From contig NZ_AUFZ01000002.1 in NCBI RefSeq assembly GCF_000426765.1, positions 1 through 64,000 on the forward strand: DNA of 64,000 nucleotides. Direction: 5' to 3'. The stretch's first letter is position 1. Every line of letters starts with the position of its first letter. A program made the translations under genes and the position numbers. The notes beneath the pieces are model-generated. The model did not search any database. It saw nothing but the letters and a program-made list of their open reading frames with translations, and was not told the DNA's origin. Shown here in pieces: positions 1 to 9,660 of the stretch. The stretch is from Vibrio litoralis DSM 17657 (GTDB taxonomy: Bacteria > Pseudomonadota > Gammaproteobacteria > Enterobacterales > Vibrionaceae).

Positions 1-50
1 ATCAACGAGTGCCCACACAGATTGATAGGTTTAAATTGTTAAAGAGCGTT
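1..50 (-). promoter_or_regulatory. rRNA operon leader with boxA (16S gene lies just outside the window)
   Basis: Read on the minus strand, this is the transcribed leader just upstream of a 16S rRNA gene. Positions 36-47 read GCTCTTTAACAA on the minus strand, the boxA antitermination element bound by NusB/S10. The following sequence up to position 1 matches what I remember of Vibrio pre-16S leaders. The 16S gene itself is not in the window; its presence to the left is inferred from this leader and from the two promoters at 96-123 and 268-295. Confidence 0.85.
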
Positions 51-95
51 GTTCTTATTGGAAGCACTTGGTGCATCCCGTTGAACAGGGCGGCC

Positions 96-123
96 ATTTT
101 AGCGATTTAAAAGTTCGTGTCAA
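96..123 (-). promoter_or_regulatory. rRNA operon promoter P2
   Basis: On the minus strand there is a -35 of TTGACA (118-123) and a -10 of TAAAAT (96-101), 16 bases apart. An AT-rich tract lies upstream (124-170). This sits between the stronger P1 at 268-295 and the boxA leader, the tandem layout known for rrn operons. Confidence 0.8.
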
Positions 124-267
124 ACACTTTTTTAAAACTTTTATTTATTCACTTTAAAAAGTGAAATCAAACTAGCTCAAGACTATCATCGCAAACCTTT
201 TTGAGAAGGTTTTGACCTCTGACTCGTTGCTGCCGTTAGGCTGTGTGCTCCGTGTCAGTGAGGTCGC

Positions 268-295
268 ATTATAGAGACGCAGTTCACATTGGCAA
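268..295 (-). promoter_or_regulatory. rRNA operon promoter P1
   Basis: On the minus strand there is a -35 of TTGCCA (290-295) and a perfect -10 of TATAAT (268-273), 16 bases apart, followed by a GC-rich discriminator (GCGACC). A T/A-rich stretch at 300-330 lies just upstream in the UP-element position. A stringent-type discriminator and 16-bp spacing are typical of rrn P1 promoters. It drives transcription leftward, away from yrdA. Confidence 0.82.
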
Positions 296-415
296 GCCAT
301 TTTTCATGTTTTTTTGTTTTTTTTGATCGTTTGGTTACTTTTGAATCAAAAGGCACTGTTTTATGTAGTTTACTAATGGTATTTCGTCATAATCAAACGA
401 GATAAGGAGTAAATA

Positions 416-955
416 ATGAGCAATATTCGTAGCTATAAAGGTATATACCCTCTCATTGGTGAAAATGTATATATAGATGAGTCATCCGTTTTAGTGGGAG
501 AAATAAAAATTGGCAATGATTCTAGTATTTGGCCACTAGTGGCGGCTCGTGGAGATGTCAATCATATCCATATTGGCAAGCGGACTAATATCCAAGATGG
601 TTCCGTTTTACATGTCACCCATAAGAGCGCAGATAATCCAGACGGCTTCCCTCTTATAATTGGCAACGATGTCACTGTCGGTCACAAAGTCATGTTACAC
701 GGCTGTACGATCAATGACAGAGTATTGGTTGGCATGGGAGCTATCGTTTTAGATGGTGCGATTATCGATTCCGACGTCATGATCGGGGCGGGTAGTTTAG
801 TGCCACCGGGTAAGCATTTAGAAAGTGGTTACTTATATGTGGGTAGCCCAGTAAAACAAGCCAGACCACTTAAAGATGAAGAAACAGCATTTTTACTTAG
901 GTCTGCCGATAATTATGTGGTTAATAAAAATGACTACCTGACCGAAGTAAAATAG
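416..955 (+). CDS. yrdA: Gamma-carbonic anhydrase-like hexapeptide-repeat protein YrdA
   Basis: A 179-residue left-handed beta-helix protein built from hexapeptide repeats, of the gamma-carbonic anhydrase/PaaY/YrdA family. Likely metal-ligand histidines are visible at about residues 66, 90 and 95, the last two in the motif VGHKVMLHG, so a zinc-binding trimer is expected. The physiological substrate of YrdA proteins is not firmly known; carbonic anhydrase activity is inferred from the family. The ATG has a good ribosome site (AAGGAG at 404-409). It stands alone on the plus strand, diverging from the rRNA promoters and converging on the yrdB-aroE operon, with only 11 bases between the stop codons. 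The length is normal for the family. Confidence 0.9.
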   Translation: MSNIRSYKGIYPLIGENVYIDESSVLVGEIKIGNDSSIWPLVAARGDVNHIHIGKRTNIQDGSVLHVTHKSADNPDGFPLIIGNDVTVGHKVMLHGCTINDRVLVGMGAIVLDGAIIDSDVMIGAGSLVPPGKHLESGYLYVGSPVKQARPLKDEETAFLLRSADNYVVNKNDYLTEVK

Positions 956-966
956 ACATCATCCCA

Positions 967-1227
967 TTAGCCCAATACGATTTCACCAGTTGGGCTAAAT
1001 TCTTCATTCTCTATTGCTTCTTCTGCTAAGTCTTCGAGATCGAAACGAACACGCTCAAAAGCGGTTAATGCATTTTCTTTACTGACCTTTGTATCATCTA
1101 ATTGAGATAATAAACCTAGAGAAACGATGCAATCTATAAGCTGCCCGGCTTGTTGAGCTTGAAAAATAACCGCCTGACGCTTATCGTCCCACTCACAACG
1201 ATCCGCAAAAAGAATATTCTGATTCAT
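967..1227 (-). CDS. yrdB: DUF1488 family protein YrdB
   Basis: An 86-residue acidic protein of the DUF1488 family, whose function is unknown. It is the last gene of the tsaC-hemF-aroE-yrdB operon and starts 1 base after the aroE stop, so translation is probably coupled. The same aroE-yrdB linkage occurs in E. coli and vibrios. No catalytic motif, signal peptide or membrane segment is visible. The name rests on family resemblance plus context; no function is assigned. Confidence 0.85.
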   Translation of the reverse strand: MNQNILFADRCEWDDKRQAVIFQAQQAGQLIDCIVSLGLLSQLDDTKVSKENALTAFERVRFDLEDLAEEAIENEEFSPTGEIVLG

Positions 1228-1228
1228 T

Positions 1229-2056
1229 TCAACTCTCTAAATTACGGCGTAATTCTCTCAACACCTGGCGTACACTCGGGCGTAATCCTCGCCATAACAT
1301 AAAGCTTTCAGCCGCTTGTCCAACCAACATGCCCAAACCATCATAAGCATGAGATACACCGTTCTGTTTTGCCCAATCCGTAAAATGTGTTTTATCTGCC
1401 CCGTAGCTCATATCATAACTGACGCTATGTGCCGTGAAGATCGCAGTGCTGATATCTGGTAGACCACCAGCCAACCCCGCAGAGGTAGAATTAATGATAA
1501 TGTCAAAGCCAGAATCAATACTTTGCATCGACTGTGCCGAGATAGAGCCATAAGACATGAAGGTTTCCGCTAACTCTTCAGCTTTACTTAAAGTACGATT
1601 GGTTATCACTATATGTTGCGGTTGCTGATCAAGTAATGGCTTTAACACCCCGCGAGCCGCACCGCCGGCACCAAGCAGTAAAATTCTCGCACCTTTAAGT
1701 TGCGCGTGATTTTGTAGTAAATCCTGAACTAAGCCTTCACCATCGGTGTTATCACCAATAATCAAACCATCATCAAGCTTCTTTAATGTATTCACCGCTT
1801 GTGCTAATTCCGCCCTTTCCGTTAAGCGATCAGCAAATTGATAGGCATCTAGTTTAAACGGTGCGGTAACATTACAGCCTTTACCACCTTCGGCAAAAAA
1901 CTCACGTGCAGCTTGCTCAAAACTATCAACAGGCGCTTCAACAATGCCATATTCCATTGCTTGATTGGTTTGACGAGCAAACAAGGTATGAATAAAAGGT
2001 GATTTACTGTGCTTTATCGGATTACCGAATACTGTATATTGATCGAATATTTGCAT
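1229..2056 (-). CDS. aroE: Shikimate dehydrogenase (NADP+)
   Basis: Shikimate 5-dehydrogenase, 275 residues, reduces 3-dehydroshikimate to shikimate with NADPH in the cytosolic chorismate pathway. The N-terminal substrate domain shows the SKS shikimate-binding motif (17-19) and the catalytic Lys68 in NVTAPFK. Asp105 in DNTDGEG is the partner acid. The Rossmann domain carries GAGGAAR (about 129-135) and the NRT motif that selects NADP. Length is normal for AroE. It lies third in a minus-strand operon, 39 bases after hemF and 1 base before yrdB. Confidence 0.97.
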   Translation of the reverse strand: MQIFDQYTVFGNPIKHSKSPFIHTLFARQTNQAMEYGIVEAPVDSFEQAAREFFAEGGKGCNVTAPFKLDAYQFADRLTERAELAQAVNTLKKLDDGLIIGDNTDGEGLVQDLLQNHAQLKGARILLLGAGGAARGVLKPLLDQQPQHIVITNRTLSKAEELAETFMSYGSISAQSMQSIDSGFDIIINSTSAGLAGGLPDISTAIFTAHSVSYDMSYGADKTHFTDWAKQNGVSHAYDGLGMLVGQAAESFMLWRGLRPSVRQVLRELRRNLES

Positions 2057-2095
2057 GAATAGGCCCTTTCCTTGCCTTTAAAGAGTAAACAACCG

Positions 2096-3043
<948 letters not shown>

Positions 3044-3050
3044 TTAAAAG

Positions 3051-3608
3051 CTAGCCTTGTCTTAATACATTCGATGTTTTGGCATCACGAATTTCTGTTG
3101 GTTGAGTTCTTCCACCCACCTGCCCTCGTAGAATCGCCACCAGCTTATCACCGAGTTGGCGCTCAACCTCTTCCGTAGTACGGCAAGGCTCTAACCCAGT
3201 TAAGTTAGCACTGGTTGAAGTAATTGGCTTACCAAAAGCCAAACAGAGTTGTTGTACTAAAGGGTGGTCAGTCACACGAACCGCAATTGAATCAAATTGT
3301 CCGGTAAGATGGGATGAGATCCCCGCTTTAACTGGCATTACCCAAGTAACAGGGCCGGGCCAAGTAGATTGCACCACTTGCAGTTGTTCACCCGTTAATT
3401 GAGAGTCATCAATGTAAGGCAATAGTTGCTGGTAATTAGCCGCAATCAAAATCAACCCTTTGTCTACCGGGCGCTGCTTTAACATTAACAACTTATCGAT
3501 GGCAGATAGATTATCAGGATCACAGCCCACCCCAAACACGCCTTCGGTTGGGTACGCGATGACTTCTCCTTGCTGCAAAGCCTCAACAACAGATTCAAAA
3601 TTATTCAC
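3051..3608 (-). CDS. tsaC: Threonylcarbamoyl-AMP synthase
   Basis: TsaC (YrdC/RimN), 185 residues, makes threonylcarbamoyl-AMP from threonine, bicarbonate and ATP. This is the first step of the t6A37 modification of ANN-reading tRNAs. The Sua5/YrdC fold signature is seen in [26 protein letters not shown] and STSANLTG. The start is a GTG at 3608 preceded by a GGAAG-like ribosome site; no in-frame ATG nearby fits better. It is the first gene of the operon with hemF, aroE and yrdB, and is divergent from purE. Confidence 0.95.
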   Translation of the reverse strand: MNNFESVVEALQQGEVIAYPTEGVFGVGCDPDNLSAIDKLLMLKQRPVDKGLILIAANYQQLLPYIDDSQLTGEQLQVVQSTWPGPVTWVMPVKAGISSHLTGQFDSIAVRVTDHPLVQQLCLAFGKPITSTSANLTGLEPCRTTEEVERQLGDKLVAILRGQVGGRTQPTEIRDAKTSNVLRQG

Positions 3609-3726
3609 TATGATTTTCTTCCCTGTACAAACGGTAATAGCGCCAGTGTATAAAACCTTATTGCCTATGACTAAAACTTTTTCACCTCAATGTTATTTAT
3701 TCAGATAAGAATATAGTAACAACCTG

Positions 3727-3742
3727 ACGCAAACGTTTTCCT
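3727..3742 (+). promoter_or_regulatory. PurR operator of purEK
   Basis: The 16-base sequence ACGCAAACGTTTTCCT fits every fixed position of the E. coli PurR consensus ANGCAANCGNTTNCNT. It lies 17 bases upstream of a TATAAT -10 (3759-3764) and overlaps the -35 zone, so bound repressor would block RNA polymerase. E. coli purEK is repressed by PurR with hypoxanthine or guanine in the same way. The regulator gene is not in the window. Confidence 0.85.
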
Positions 3743-3758
3743 TGTTGGCGTTTGTCAG

Positions 3759-3764
3759 TATAAT
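3759..3764 (+). promoter_or_regulatory. purE promoter -10 element
   Basis: A perfect TATAAT 47 bases before the purE ATG. The -35 region (about 3736-3741) is weak and lies inside the PurR box, which fits a repressible promoter. Confidence 0.6.
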
Positions 3765-3810
3765 AGCGGTAATTATTGTATTAATAACTTGAGTCGTTAA
3801 GGAGTGTTCG

Positions 3811-4296
3811 ATGACTGTTGGAATCATTATGGGTTCAAAATCTGATTGGCCAACCATGAAACTTGCCGCAGAAATGCTGGACCGTTTTAATGTACCGTAC
3901 GAAACCAAAGTAGTGTCGGCTCACCGTACTCCTCACCTATTAGCTGAATATGCAGAAAGCGCAAAAGAACGTGGCATTAAAGTGATTATTGCTGGCGCAG
4001 GTGGCGCGGCTCATCTTCCAGGAATGACAGCTGCTTACACTAGCCTTCCTGTACTTGGTGTGCCGGTTCAATCTCGTGCACTATCTGGCGTTGATTCACT
4101 ATACTCAATTGTCCAAATGCCTAAAGGGATCGCAGTAGGTACTCTCGCGATTGGTGAAGCGGGTGCCGCCAATGCGGGTATTCTAGCAGCGCAAATTATC
4201 GGTACTCACGATGAAAGAGTAATGGCTCAAGTAGAAGCATTCCGTAAAGAGCAAACTGATACCGTACTGGCAAATCCGAATCCAGCCGAGGATTAA
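3811..4296 (+). CDS. purE: 5-(carboxyamino)imidazole ribonucleotide mutase
   Basis: Class I PurE, 161 residues, converts N5-CAIR to 4-carboxy-AIR in de novo purine synthesis and acts after PurK. The N-terminal motif GSKSDWPTM and the SAHRTP motif (about residues 43-48) form the substrate site. [11 protein letters not shown] completes the family signature. The protein acts as an octamer in the cytosol. The ATG has an AAGGAG ribosome site about 8 bases upstream. The gene lies 5 bases before purK and is controlled by the PurR box at 3727-3742. Confidence 0.97.
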   Translation: MTVGIIMGSKSDWPTMKLAAEMLDRFNVPYETKVVSAHRTPHLLAEYAESAKERGIKVIIAGAGGAAHLPGMTAAYTSLPVLGVPVQSRALSGVDSLYSIVQMPKGIAVGTLAIGEAGAANAGILAAQIIGTHDERVMAQVEAFRKEQTDTVLANPNPAED

Positions 4297-4301
4297 TATT
4301 C

Positions 4302-5438
4302 ATGGCAAACAAACACGTTTTAGTATTAGGTGCAGGCCAATTGGCACGAATGATGTCTTTAGCAGGTGCACCATTAAACATCGATATCTCTGCATTTGAT
4401 GTCGGCAGTGAGCAAATTGTTCATCCGCTGACTAAAAATGTCATTGGTCATGGGATAAATAATGCGATTGCTTCTGCTGATGTGATTACCGCTGAGTTTG
4501 AACACATTCCACATTCAGTGCTCGATATTTGTGAAAAAAGTGGCAAGTTTCTACCCACTACCCAAGCAATCAAAGCTGGTGGTGATCGCCGTATTGAAAA
4601 GCGGTTACTTGATGATGCCAAAGCGGCTAATGCCAAATATGCGATTATTGAGAAACGCGCAGATCTTGATGCGGCGATTGAGTTTGTCGGCATTCCGATG
4701 GTGCTGAAAACCGCACTAGGCGGTTACGATGGTAAAGGGCAATGGCGCTTAACCGATGCTAAGCAAGTCGATCAGATTTGGAAAAAGGTCTCCGCCGCTA
4801 TCGAAGTAACTCCACATCAAGCGGTAGTCGCTGAAGAGTTTGTGCCTTTTGATAGAGAAGTATCCCTAGTCGGTGCTCGTCGTGCGAACGGGGAAGTTGC
4901 GATCTACCCTCTGGCGGAAAATGTTCACGTTAATGGTGTATTGAGCCTATCGGTCGCCATTGATGAGCCAGAATTACAATCTCAAGCCGCAGAAATGTTT
5001 ACTGCGATTGCTAATCAACTCGACTACGTAGGTGTATTGGCGATTGAGTTTTTCGATGTCCAAGGAAAATTGCTGGTCAACGAAATCGCGCCACGAGTAC
5101 ATAACTCAGGTCACTGGACGCAACAAGGTGCTGAAGTTTGTCAGTTTGAGAACCATTTGCGCGCCGTGTGCAATTTGCCACTAGGAAGCACTCAAGCGAT
5201 TCGCCATACCGCAATGGTCAATATTCTCGGGCAAGATAGTCTGCCAGAGTCCGTTCTTTCGATGCCGCAATGTCATATTCACTGGTATGGAAAAGAGCAG
5301 CGCCCAGGCCGTAAGATGGGGCACATTAATGTTTGTGGTGACTCTCACCAACAAATGAAACAAGCCCTAACTGAATTGGTCTCAGTATTAGATCCAGCAG
5401 CATTTCCAGAACTGAAAGACCGAGTCGCTAAGCTATAA
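4302..5438 (+). CDS. purK: 5-(carboxyamino)imidazole ribonucleotide synthase
   Basis: PurK, 378 residues, an ATP-grasp enzyme that makes N5-CAIR from AIR, bicarbonate and ATP and hands it to PurE. The N-terminal nucleotide fold begins [13 protein letters not shown]. The ATP-grasp core includes [15 protein letters not shown] (about 132-146), [13 protein letters not shown] and [14 protein letters not shown], which provides metal ligands. It is co-transcribed with purE and followed by a strong hairpin terminator at 5451-5493. The length is slightly longer than the E. coli enzyme but within family range. Confidence 0.97.
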   Translation: MANKHVLVLGAGQLARMMSLAGAPLNIDISAFDVGSEQIVHPLTKNVIGHGINNAIASADVITAEFEHIPHSVLDICEKSGKFLPTTQAIKAGGDRRIEKRLLDDAKAANAKYAIIEKRADLDAAIEFVGIPMVLKTALGGYDGKGQWRLTDAKQVDQIWKKVSAAIEVTPHQAVVAEEFVPFDREVSLVGARRANGEVAIYPLAENVHVNGVLSLSVAIDEPELQSQAAEMFTAIANQLDYVGVLAIEFFDVQGKLLVNEIAPRVHNSGHWTQQGAEVCQFENHLRAVCNLPLGSTQAIRHTAMVNILGQDSLPESVLSMPQCHIHWYGKEQRPGRKMGHINVCGDSHQQMKQALTELVSVLDPAAFPELKDRVAKL

Positions 5439-5450
5439 ATTACTACCACC

Positions 5451-5493
5451 AAAAAGACCCGCATCAGTTCATTGCTCTGATGCGGGTCTTTTT
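5451..5493 (+). terminator. Rho-independent terminator after purK
   Basis: A perfect 17-bp inverted repeat (5451-5467 with 5477-5493) around a 9-base loop. It begins with a run of A and ends with a run of T, so it should work in both directions between the convergent purK and yrdD. Confidence 0.9.
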
Positions 5494-5537
5494 ATATTAA
5501 AGCTATGTTATATAAAAACTAAACGAGCTTTAACTAT

Positions 5538-6128
5538 CTAGCTTTGGGTATGCTGACACTTACGATCAGCGCACTGGATTTTAGTGCCACTGGCTAAACG
5601 CTTTTCAATTAACAAGGGAAAGCCACATTGCTGGCACTCACCTTCAAGCGGTAGTGAATTGATTGAGAATTTACACTTTGGATAGGCATCACAAGCATAA
5701 AAGCTCTTCCCAAAGCGAGATTGACGTTCAACTAATTTACCCGTTTTACATTCAGGGCAAGTTAGGTTCAATTCTGCCGCTTGTTCAGGTTGCGGAGCGG
5801 AAGATTCAATATGATGACACTCAGGAAAGCGACTACAACCAATAAACATGCCATAGCGCCCTTGCCTTAACACTAACTCTCCCGGTAGCTCATTACCGCC
5901 ACATTCAGGACAAGGTACACCCAATTCTTTTATGATATGACCATCGTTTTGGTGAAGCGGTCGAATGAAATCACACTCAGGGTAACGCACACAACCCAAG
6001 AATGGCCCGTGCTTACCATGTCGTAATTGCAATTCGCCTTGGTGCTCTTCACCACATTTAGGGCAAGACTCATGCTCTAACGCATGTTCATGGGCCGAAA
6101 ATAATTGTTGGTCTATTTTGTTATTCAT
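5538..6128 (-). CDS. yrdD: Topoisomerase I-type zinc-finger protein YrdD
   Basis: About 196 residues made of repeated zinc ribbons like those at the C-terminus of DNA topoisomerase I, but with no topoisomerase catalytic domain. Three CxxC...CxxxPxC units are clear (CPKCG...CVRYPEC, CPECG...CSRFPEC, CPECK...CDAYPKC), followed by a CxxC...C ending in CQQCG. It probably binds nucleic acid; the cellular role is unknown. I chose the ATG at 6128; an in-frame GTG three codons upstream (6137) cannot be excluded, and neither has a clear ribosome site. It is last in the dprA-smg-yrdD operon. Confidence 0.88.
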   Translation of the reverse strand: MNNKIDQQLFSAHEHALEHESCPKCGEEHQGELQLRHGKHGPFLGCVRYPECDFIRPLHQNDGHIIKELGVPCPECGGNELPGELVLRQGRYGMFIGCSRFPECHHIESSAPQPEQAAELNLTCPECKTGKLVERQSRFGKSFYACDAYPKCKFSINSLPLEGECQQCGFPLLIEKRLASGTKIQCADRKCQHTQS

Positions 6129-6142
6129 TAGCAGCACGCAAA

Positions 6143-6613
6143 TTAATGCACTAAACCTTGTTCAGTCGAGTAGAGTAACTCTTCCATTTGAGTGTAAGCA
6201 TTTTCATTGCCCGGTACATTAAACAGTACCATCAAGATCACCCACTTAAGATCATCTAAGCTAAACTCTTGGGTTTCTAACCCCATCACACGGTCAATCA
6301 CCATTTCGCGAGTTTCTGTGGTCAGTACTTGGACTTGCTCAAGGAATAATAAAAAACCACGACAAGACACATCTAAGCGCAGCATTTCTTCTTGGGTAAA
6401 AATACGTGTTGAACTAGCCGAACCGGTCGCCATATCGAGGCGCTCACCTTGTTGCAAGGCAGCTAACCCTTCAAGCCAATTTAATGCTTTATAAATTTCT
6501 TGTTGGTGAAAGCCAGCCCGCAGTAACTCATCTTCAAGTTCATCTTGATCTATCATGAGGTCTGCATCGCTATGAATATAGGTTTCAAACAGGTACATGA
6601 GAATGTCCATCAT
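6143..6613 (-). CDS. smg: Smg family protein (DUF494)
   Basis: A 156-residue protein clearly orthologous to E. coli Smg, sharing the N-terminal [13 protein letters not shown], the central [15 protein letters not shown] and [14 protein letters not shown] blocks. Its function is not established; it is nearly always found between dprA and a TopA-like zinc-finger gene, as here. The start is the first of two adjacent ATG codons, with GGAGGGT upstream. No signal peptide or membrane segment is seen. It lies between dprA (24-base gap) and yrdD. Confidence 0.93.
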   Translation of the reverse strand: MMDILMYLFETYIHSDADLMIDQDELEDELLRAGFHQQEIYKALNWLEGLAALQQGERLDMATGSASSTRIFTQEEMLRLDVSCRGFLLFLEQVQVLTTETREMVIDRVMGLETQEFSLDDLKWVILMVLFNVPGNENAYTQMEELLYSTEQGLVH

Positions 6614-6637
6614 AGCTTTACCCTCCGCGGCAACACT

Positions 6638-7789
6638 TTATCTTGGTTTATTCCCACTATTAAGAATATAACCTCCAGGAACAGAAATAACATGCCCAGC
6701 TAACTCAAGCTCTAATATTTGCATCATTACTTCGTGTACCGGTATATGGGTACGCTGAGACAAAATATCAACTGGTGTTGGATCATTTGCTACGTTAGCT
6801 AACAGTTGGGGAAATGGCAATGGTTGGGAGTGATTAACTGTTATTTCTGGCGTTGCCTGTTGTGTTAAGTTTAGCTGATTTTGTACTGGTTGATAGTTAT
6901 AAGAAGACCGAGATAACGCCGGATTTAATTCATCCAGAATATCTTGTGGGTTCAACGCTAAAATAGCCCCTTGCTTTAATAGCTGGTTAGTTCCGGCAAA
7001 TCCCGACTGATAAATAGAACCCGGCAAGGCAAACACGTCTCGATTTTGCTCTAGCGCATAACGTGCGGTAATCAGCGAGCCACTACGCTCTGCCGCTTCT
7101 ACAACCAACACGCCTTGCGATAAGCCGCTAATGATTCGATTGCGACGAGGAAAGTTTTCCGCACGAGGTTTTGCATCCGGCCTCAATTCCGAAACCAAAG
7201 CACCACCTTGCTGTAAAATTCGTTCTGCTAAGCCTTTATGTCGCGAAGGGTAGATCTGATCGACACCAGAGCCTAACACTGCCACGGTCGTCCCTTGTGC
7301 CAATAAAGCGCCATCATGAGCATGACCATCTACCCCTAACGCTAAACCACTGGTAATGGTGAGCCCATTTTGAGCCAACTGATAAGCAAACTCTTTCGAT
7401 GCTTTCAAGCCATCTAAACTCGCGTGACGGCTACCGACCATAGCAAATTGCGTAGAATTAACTGCCGCCAACTCCCCCTTGATAAACAATACCGGAGGGT
7501 GCGAGGACATTTGACTTAATAGATGAGGATAGTTTTCATCTAGTGGCGTTAAAATATGATGCTGTGAAGATTGTGCTAGCCAGTGTAAGCATCGCTCGAC
7601 CTCTGGCTCGGCTTTGTGTTGAATATAGTCAATCTGGTTAGCTTTCAGCCCTAGCTTTTGCCATTGTTGTGTAGAATAGCGAACCAAGTTTTGTGGAGAG
7701 TCGACGCTCATCAGACGAGCCAGCGCCACTCCACCCAGTTTTGGGGTAAAGCTCAGCGTTAACCAAGCCGCCAGTTGAGCATCATTCAT
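6638..7789 (-). CDS. dprA: DNA-processing protein DprA
   Basis: DprA/Smf, 383 residues. It binds incoming single-stranded DNA during natural transformation and loads RecA. The Rossmann-like core is clear: GSRHAS, SGLALGVDGHAHDGAL, LGSGVDQIYP, FPRRNRIISGLS and AAERSGSLITA. A C-terminal winged-helix (DML1-like) region ends the protein. The ATG at 7789 is preferred over an upstream in-frame TTG (7795). It is followed by smg and yrdD. Together with comM at 20663 it indicates natural competence, a known Vibrio trait. Confidence 0.96.
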   Translation of the reverse strand: MNDAQLAAWLTLSFTPKLGGVALARLMSVDSPQNLVRYSTQQWQKLGLKANQIDYIQHKAEPEVERCLHWLAQSSQHHILTPLDENYPHLLSQMSSHPPVLFIKGELAAVNSTQFAMVGSRHASLDGLKASKEFAYQLAQNGLTITSGLALGVDGHAHDGALLAQGTTVAVLGSGVDQIYPSRHKGLAERILQQGGALVSELRPDAKPRAENFPRRNRIISGLSQGVLVVEAAERSGSLITARYALEQNRDVFALPGSIYQSGFAGTNQLLKQGAILALNPQDILDELNPALSRSSYNYQPVQNQLNLTQQATPEITVNHSQPLPFPQLLANVANDPTPVDILSQRTHIPVHEVMMQILELELAGHVISVPGGYILNSGNKPR

Positions 7790-7839
7790 TTGCAAGCGGT
7801 TCCATAATCAAACGTTTCTATAATAAAGATTTGCCACCA

Positions 7840-8991
7840 TTAAGAAGCGTTATCAGCCTGCGGTACCGATGTATGATTGGCTTGTACGTCCACACCTTCA
7901 ATCACCGGTTGCTCGGTTAATGGAGACACCGCTAGAGAGTTGACCCCAACCGGCTCTAAGCTCTGAGTGATGAAAGCTAAGCTGAATTTAGCATAAGGAC
8001 GAATTACCACCATTTGACCAATTGAAACTGGCGGCAAATCTGCAGAACTAAAGCCGTTAACGCCGACTTCTTTTTCATAGCGGTAATCACCTTTGCCGCC
8101 ATAAACCACTGCACCTTGTTTAGCCAAGTTAAAGCTACTGCCTTGAGTTAAGCCGTCATCAGAACCACGGTCTATCACCACCACCTGATTCACTGCCATA
8201 AAGTGATGCTCTTCCATTGAACCTTTAATATTGGCCACTAAGCCAACTGGAGCAGGGCTAGGTTGAAACAGCGTCGATAAGGTTAAGTCATCGCCAATCA
8301 CTGGCAATACAATATCGTTTTGCAAAATCTCTTGCTGCTGGCTGACGACCTGCAACGCACTGGCTTTATCATTCGATTCTTTTAATTGCGCCTTGGCGAC
8401 TAAACGTAATGAATAAGCACTCGCATCCACATCATCGCCACTACGTTGATATTGCTCGATTAAACGATAGACCGCCCAATCAGGGTGAGTCACTTTACCG
8501 TCGATATAAATACGCTCATTATGGCTTAAGAACTTACGCCCTTCACTGGTGCCTAGTACTCGCAGTGCCTCTTCTAGTTGCTGGTCAGTCAATAACTGAT
8601 CCGACTTTAAATACGGCGAGATTAACCCATCCGATAAGGTAGAGATCGCTTGTTTACTGCTCTTACGAACCTGTGGGCTAATTTTTTTCATTGGCTTTAA
8701 GCTCAACAAAGGCTGGCCATTTTGCCAAGTCAACGTCAGCTTATCGCCGGGGTAGATTAAATGCGGATTATCAATATCCGGATTTACTTGCCACAAACGT
8801 GGCCACAACCATGGGCTATCGAGAAATAACGCTGAAATATCCCACAGTGTATCGCCCTTTTTCACCACATAGGTGCTTGGCGCGCCCTCTTTGAGGACTA
8901 ACGGAGGAGTAGATTGAGTGGCGGCAACGACTGAAAAATTCACCACAAAAAAGACAAATAACTTCACTATAAATTGTGTAACTTTAGGCAT
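7840..8991 (-). CDS. LysM-domain envelope protein with signal peptide
   Basis: About 383 residues. An N-terminal hydrophobic signal (about residues 5-25, ending near VAATQ) is followed by a LysM peptidoglycan-binding domain (about 40-88, with YVVKKGDTLWDIS and NPHLIYPGDKL). The rest, about 290 residues, has no motif I recognise. It is predicted to be periplasmic and wall-associated. The reading frame is open for 59 codons further upstream, but ATG 8991 has an AAGGA ribosome site 9 bases before it and gives a proper signal peptide, so I start there. The gene lies 50 bases upstream of dprA and is divergent from def, a context conserved in vibrios. No function is established. Confidence 0.88.
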   Translation of the reverse strand: MPKVTQFIVKLFVFFVVNFSVVAATQSTPPLVLKEGAPSTYVVKKGDTLWDISALFLDSPWLWPRLWQVNPDIDNPHLIYPGDKLTLTWQNGQPLLSLKPMKKISPQVRKSSKQAISTLSDGLISPYLKSDQLLTDQQLEEALRVLGTSEGRKFLSHNERIYIDGKVTHPDWAVYRLIEQYQRSGDDVDASAYSLRLVAKAQLKESNDKASALQVVSQQQEILQNDIVLPVIGDDLTLSTLFQPSPAPVGLVANIKGSMEEHHFMAVNQVVVIDRGSDDGLTQGSSFNLAKQGAVVYGGKGDYRYEKEVGVNGFSSADLPPVSIGQMVVIRPYAKFSLAFITQSLEPVGVNSLAVSPLTEQPVIEGVDVQANHTSVPQADNAS

Positions 8992-9031
8992 GACCTGGAT
9001 TCCTTGGTCGACATTTTGTCGCTTAATGTGA

Positions 9032-9059
9032 TTGGATGCTGTCATTTGCCTTGTAAAAT
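9032..9059 (+). promoter_or_regulatory. Candidate def promoter
   Basis: TTGGAT (9032-9037) and TAAAAT (9054-9059) with a 16-base spacer, 62 bases before the def ATG. It lies in the 130-base gap between the divergent LysM-protein and def genes. The match is moderate. Confidence 0.45.
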
Positions 9060-9121
9060 GTCTAGAATTGGAGCAATTAGGTTTAAGCTGTTTTCGGCAC
9101 AGTTCAATATTTAGAGTGTAT

Positions 9122-9634
9122 ATGTCTGTATTACAAGTATTAACATTCCCAGATGATCGCCTTCGCACGGTAGCAAAACCCGTTGAAAAAGTGACACCTG
9201 AGATTCAAAAGATCGTTGATGACATGATTGAAACCATGTACGACGAAGAAGGTATCGGTCTTGCGGCAACTCAAGTTGATATCCACCAACGTATAGTAGT
9301 GATTGATGTTTCTGATGAGCGTGATCAACCAATGGTGTTGATTAACCCAGAAATCATCGAAAAACGTGGCGAAGATGGCATTGAAGAAGGTTGTCTTTCG
9401 GTTCCCGGCGCTCGTGCATTAGTGCCTCGCGCAGCGGAAGTTACGGTAAAAGCATTAAATCGCGACGGTGAAGAGTTCACATTTGAAGCGGATGATTTAT
9501 TAGCCATTTGTGTGCAACATGAGCTTGACCACTTAATGGGCAAATTGTTTGTTGATTATCTTTCACCATTAAAGCGTAAACGCATTAAAGATAAGCTTGA
9601 AAAAATCAAACGCTTTAATGAGAAGAAACAATAA
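9122..9634 (+). CDS. def: Peptide deformylase
   Basis: Def, 170 residues, removes the formyl group from the initiator Met of new proteins on the ribosome. The three hallmark motifs are in place: GIGLAATQ (44-51), EGCLSVPG with metal ligand Cys91, and QHELDHL with His133 and His137 as ligands and Glu134 as catalyst. The ATG at 9122 gives the normal N-terminus; the longer in-frame extension to 9032 would cover the promoter and is rejected. It heads a plus-strand cluster with fmt (26-base gap) that adds and removes the formyl group. Confidence 0.98.
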   Translation: MSVLQVLTFPDDRLRTVAKPVEKVTPEIQKIVDDMIETMYDEEGIGLAATQVDIHQRIVVIDVSDERDQPMVLINPEIIEKRGEDGIEEGCLSVPGARALVPRAAEVTVKALNRDGEEFTFEADDLLAICVQHELDHLMGKLFVDYLSPLKRKRIKDKLEKIKRFNEKKQ

Positions 9635-9660
9635 TTACCCCAATCATTAATGAGGTTACC

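Noticed and set aside
9032..9121. Upstream extension of def
   Set aside because: It covers the divergent promoter region, lacks homology, and the ATG at 9122 gives the standard Def N-terminus.
8992..9168. 59-codon upstream extension of the LysM protein
   Set aside because: It would bury the signal peptide and overlap the def promoter and start; ATG 8991 has a proper ribosome site.
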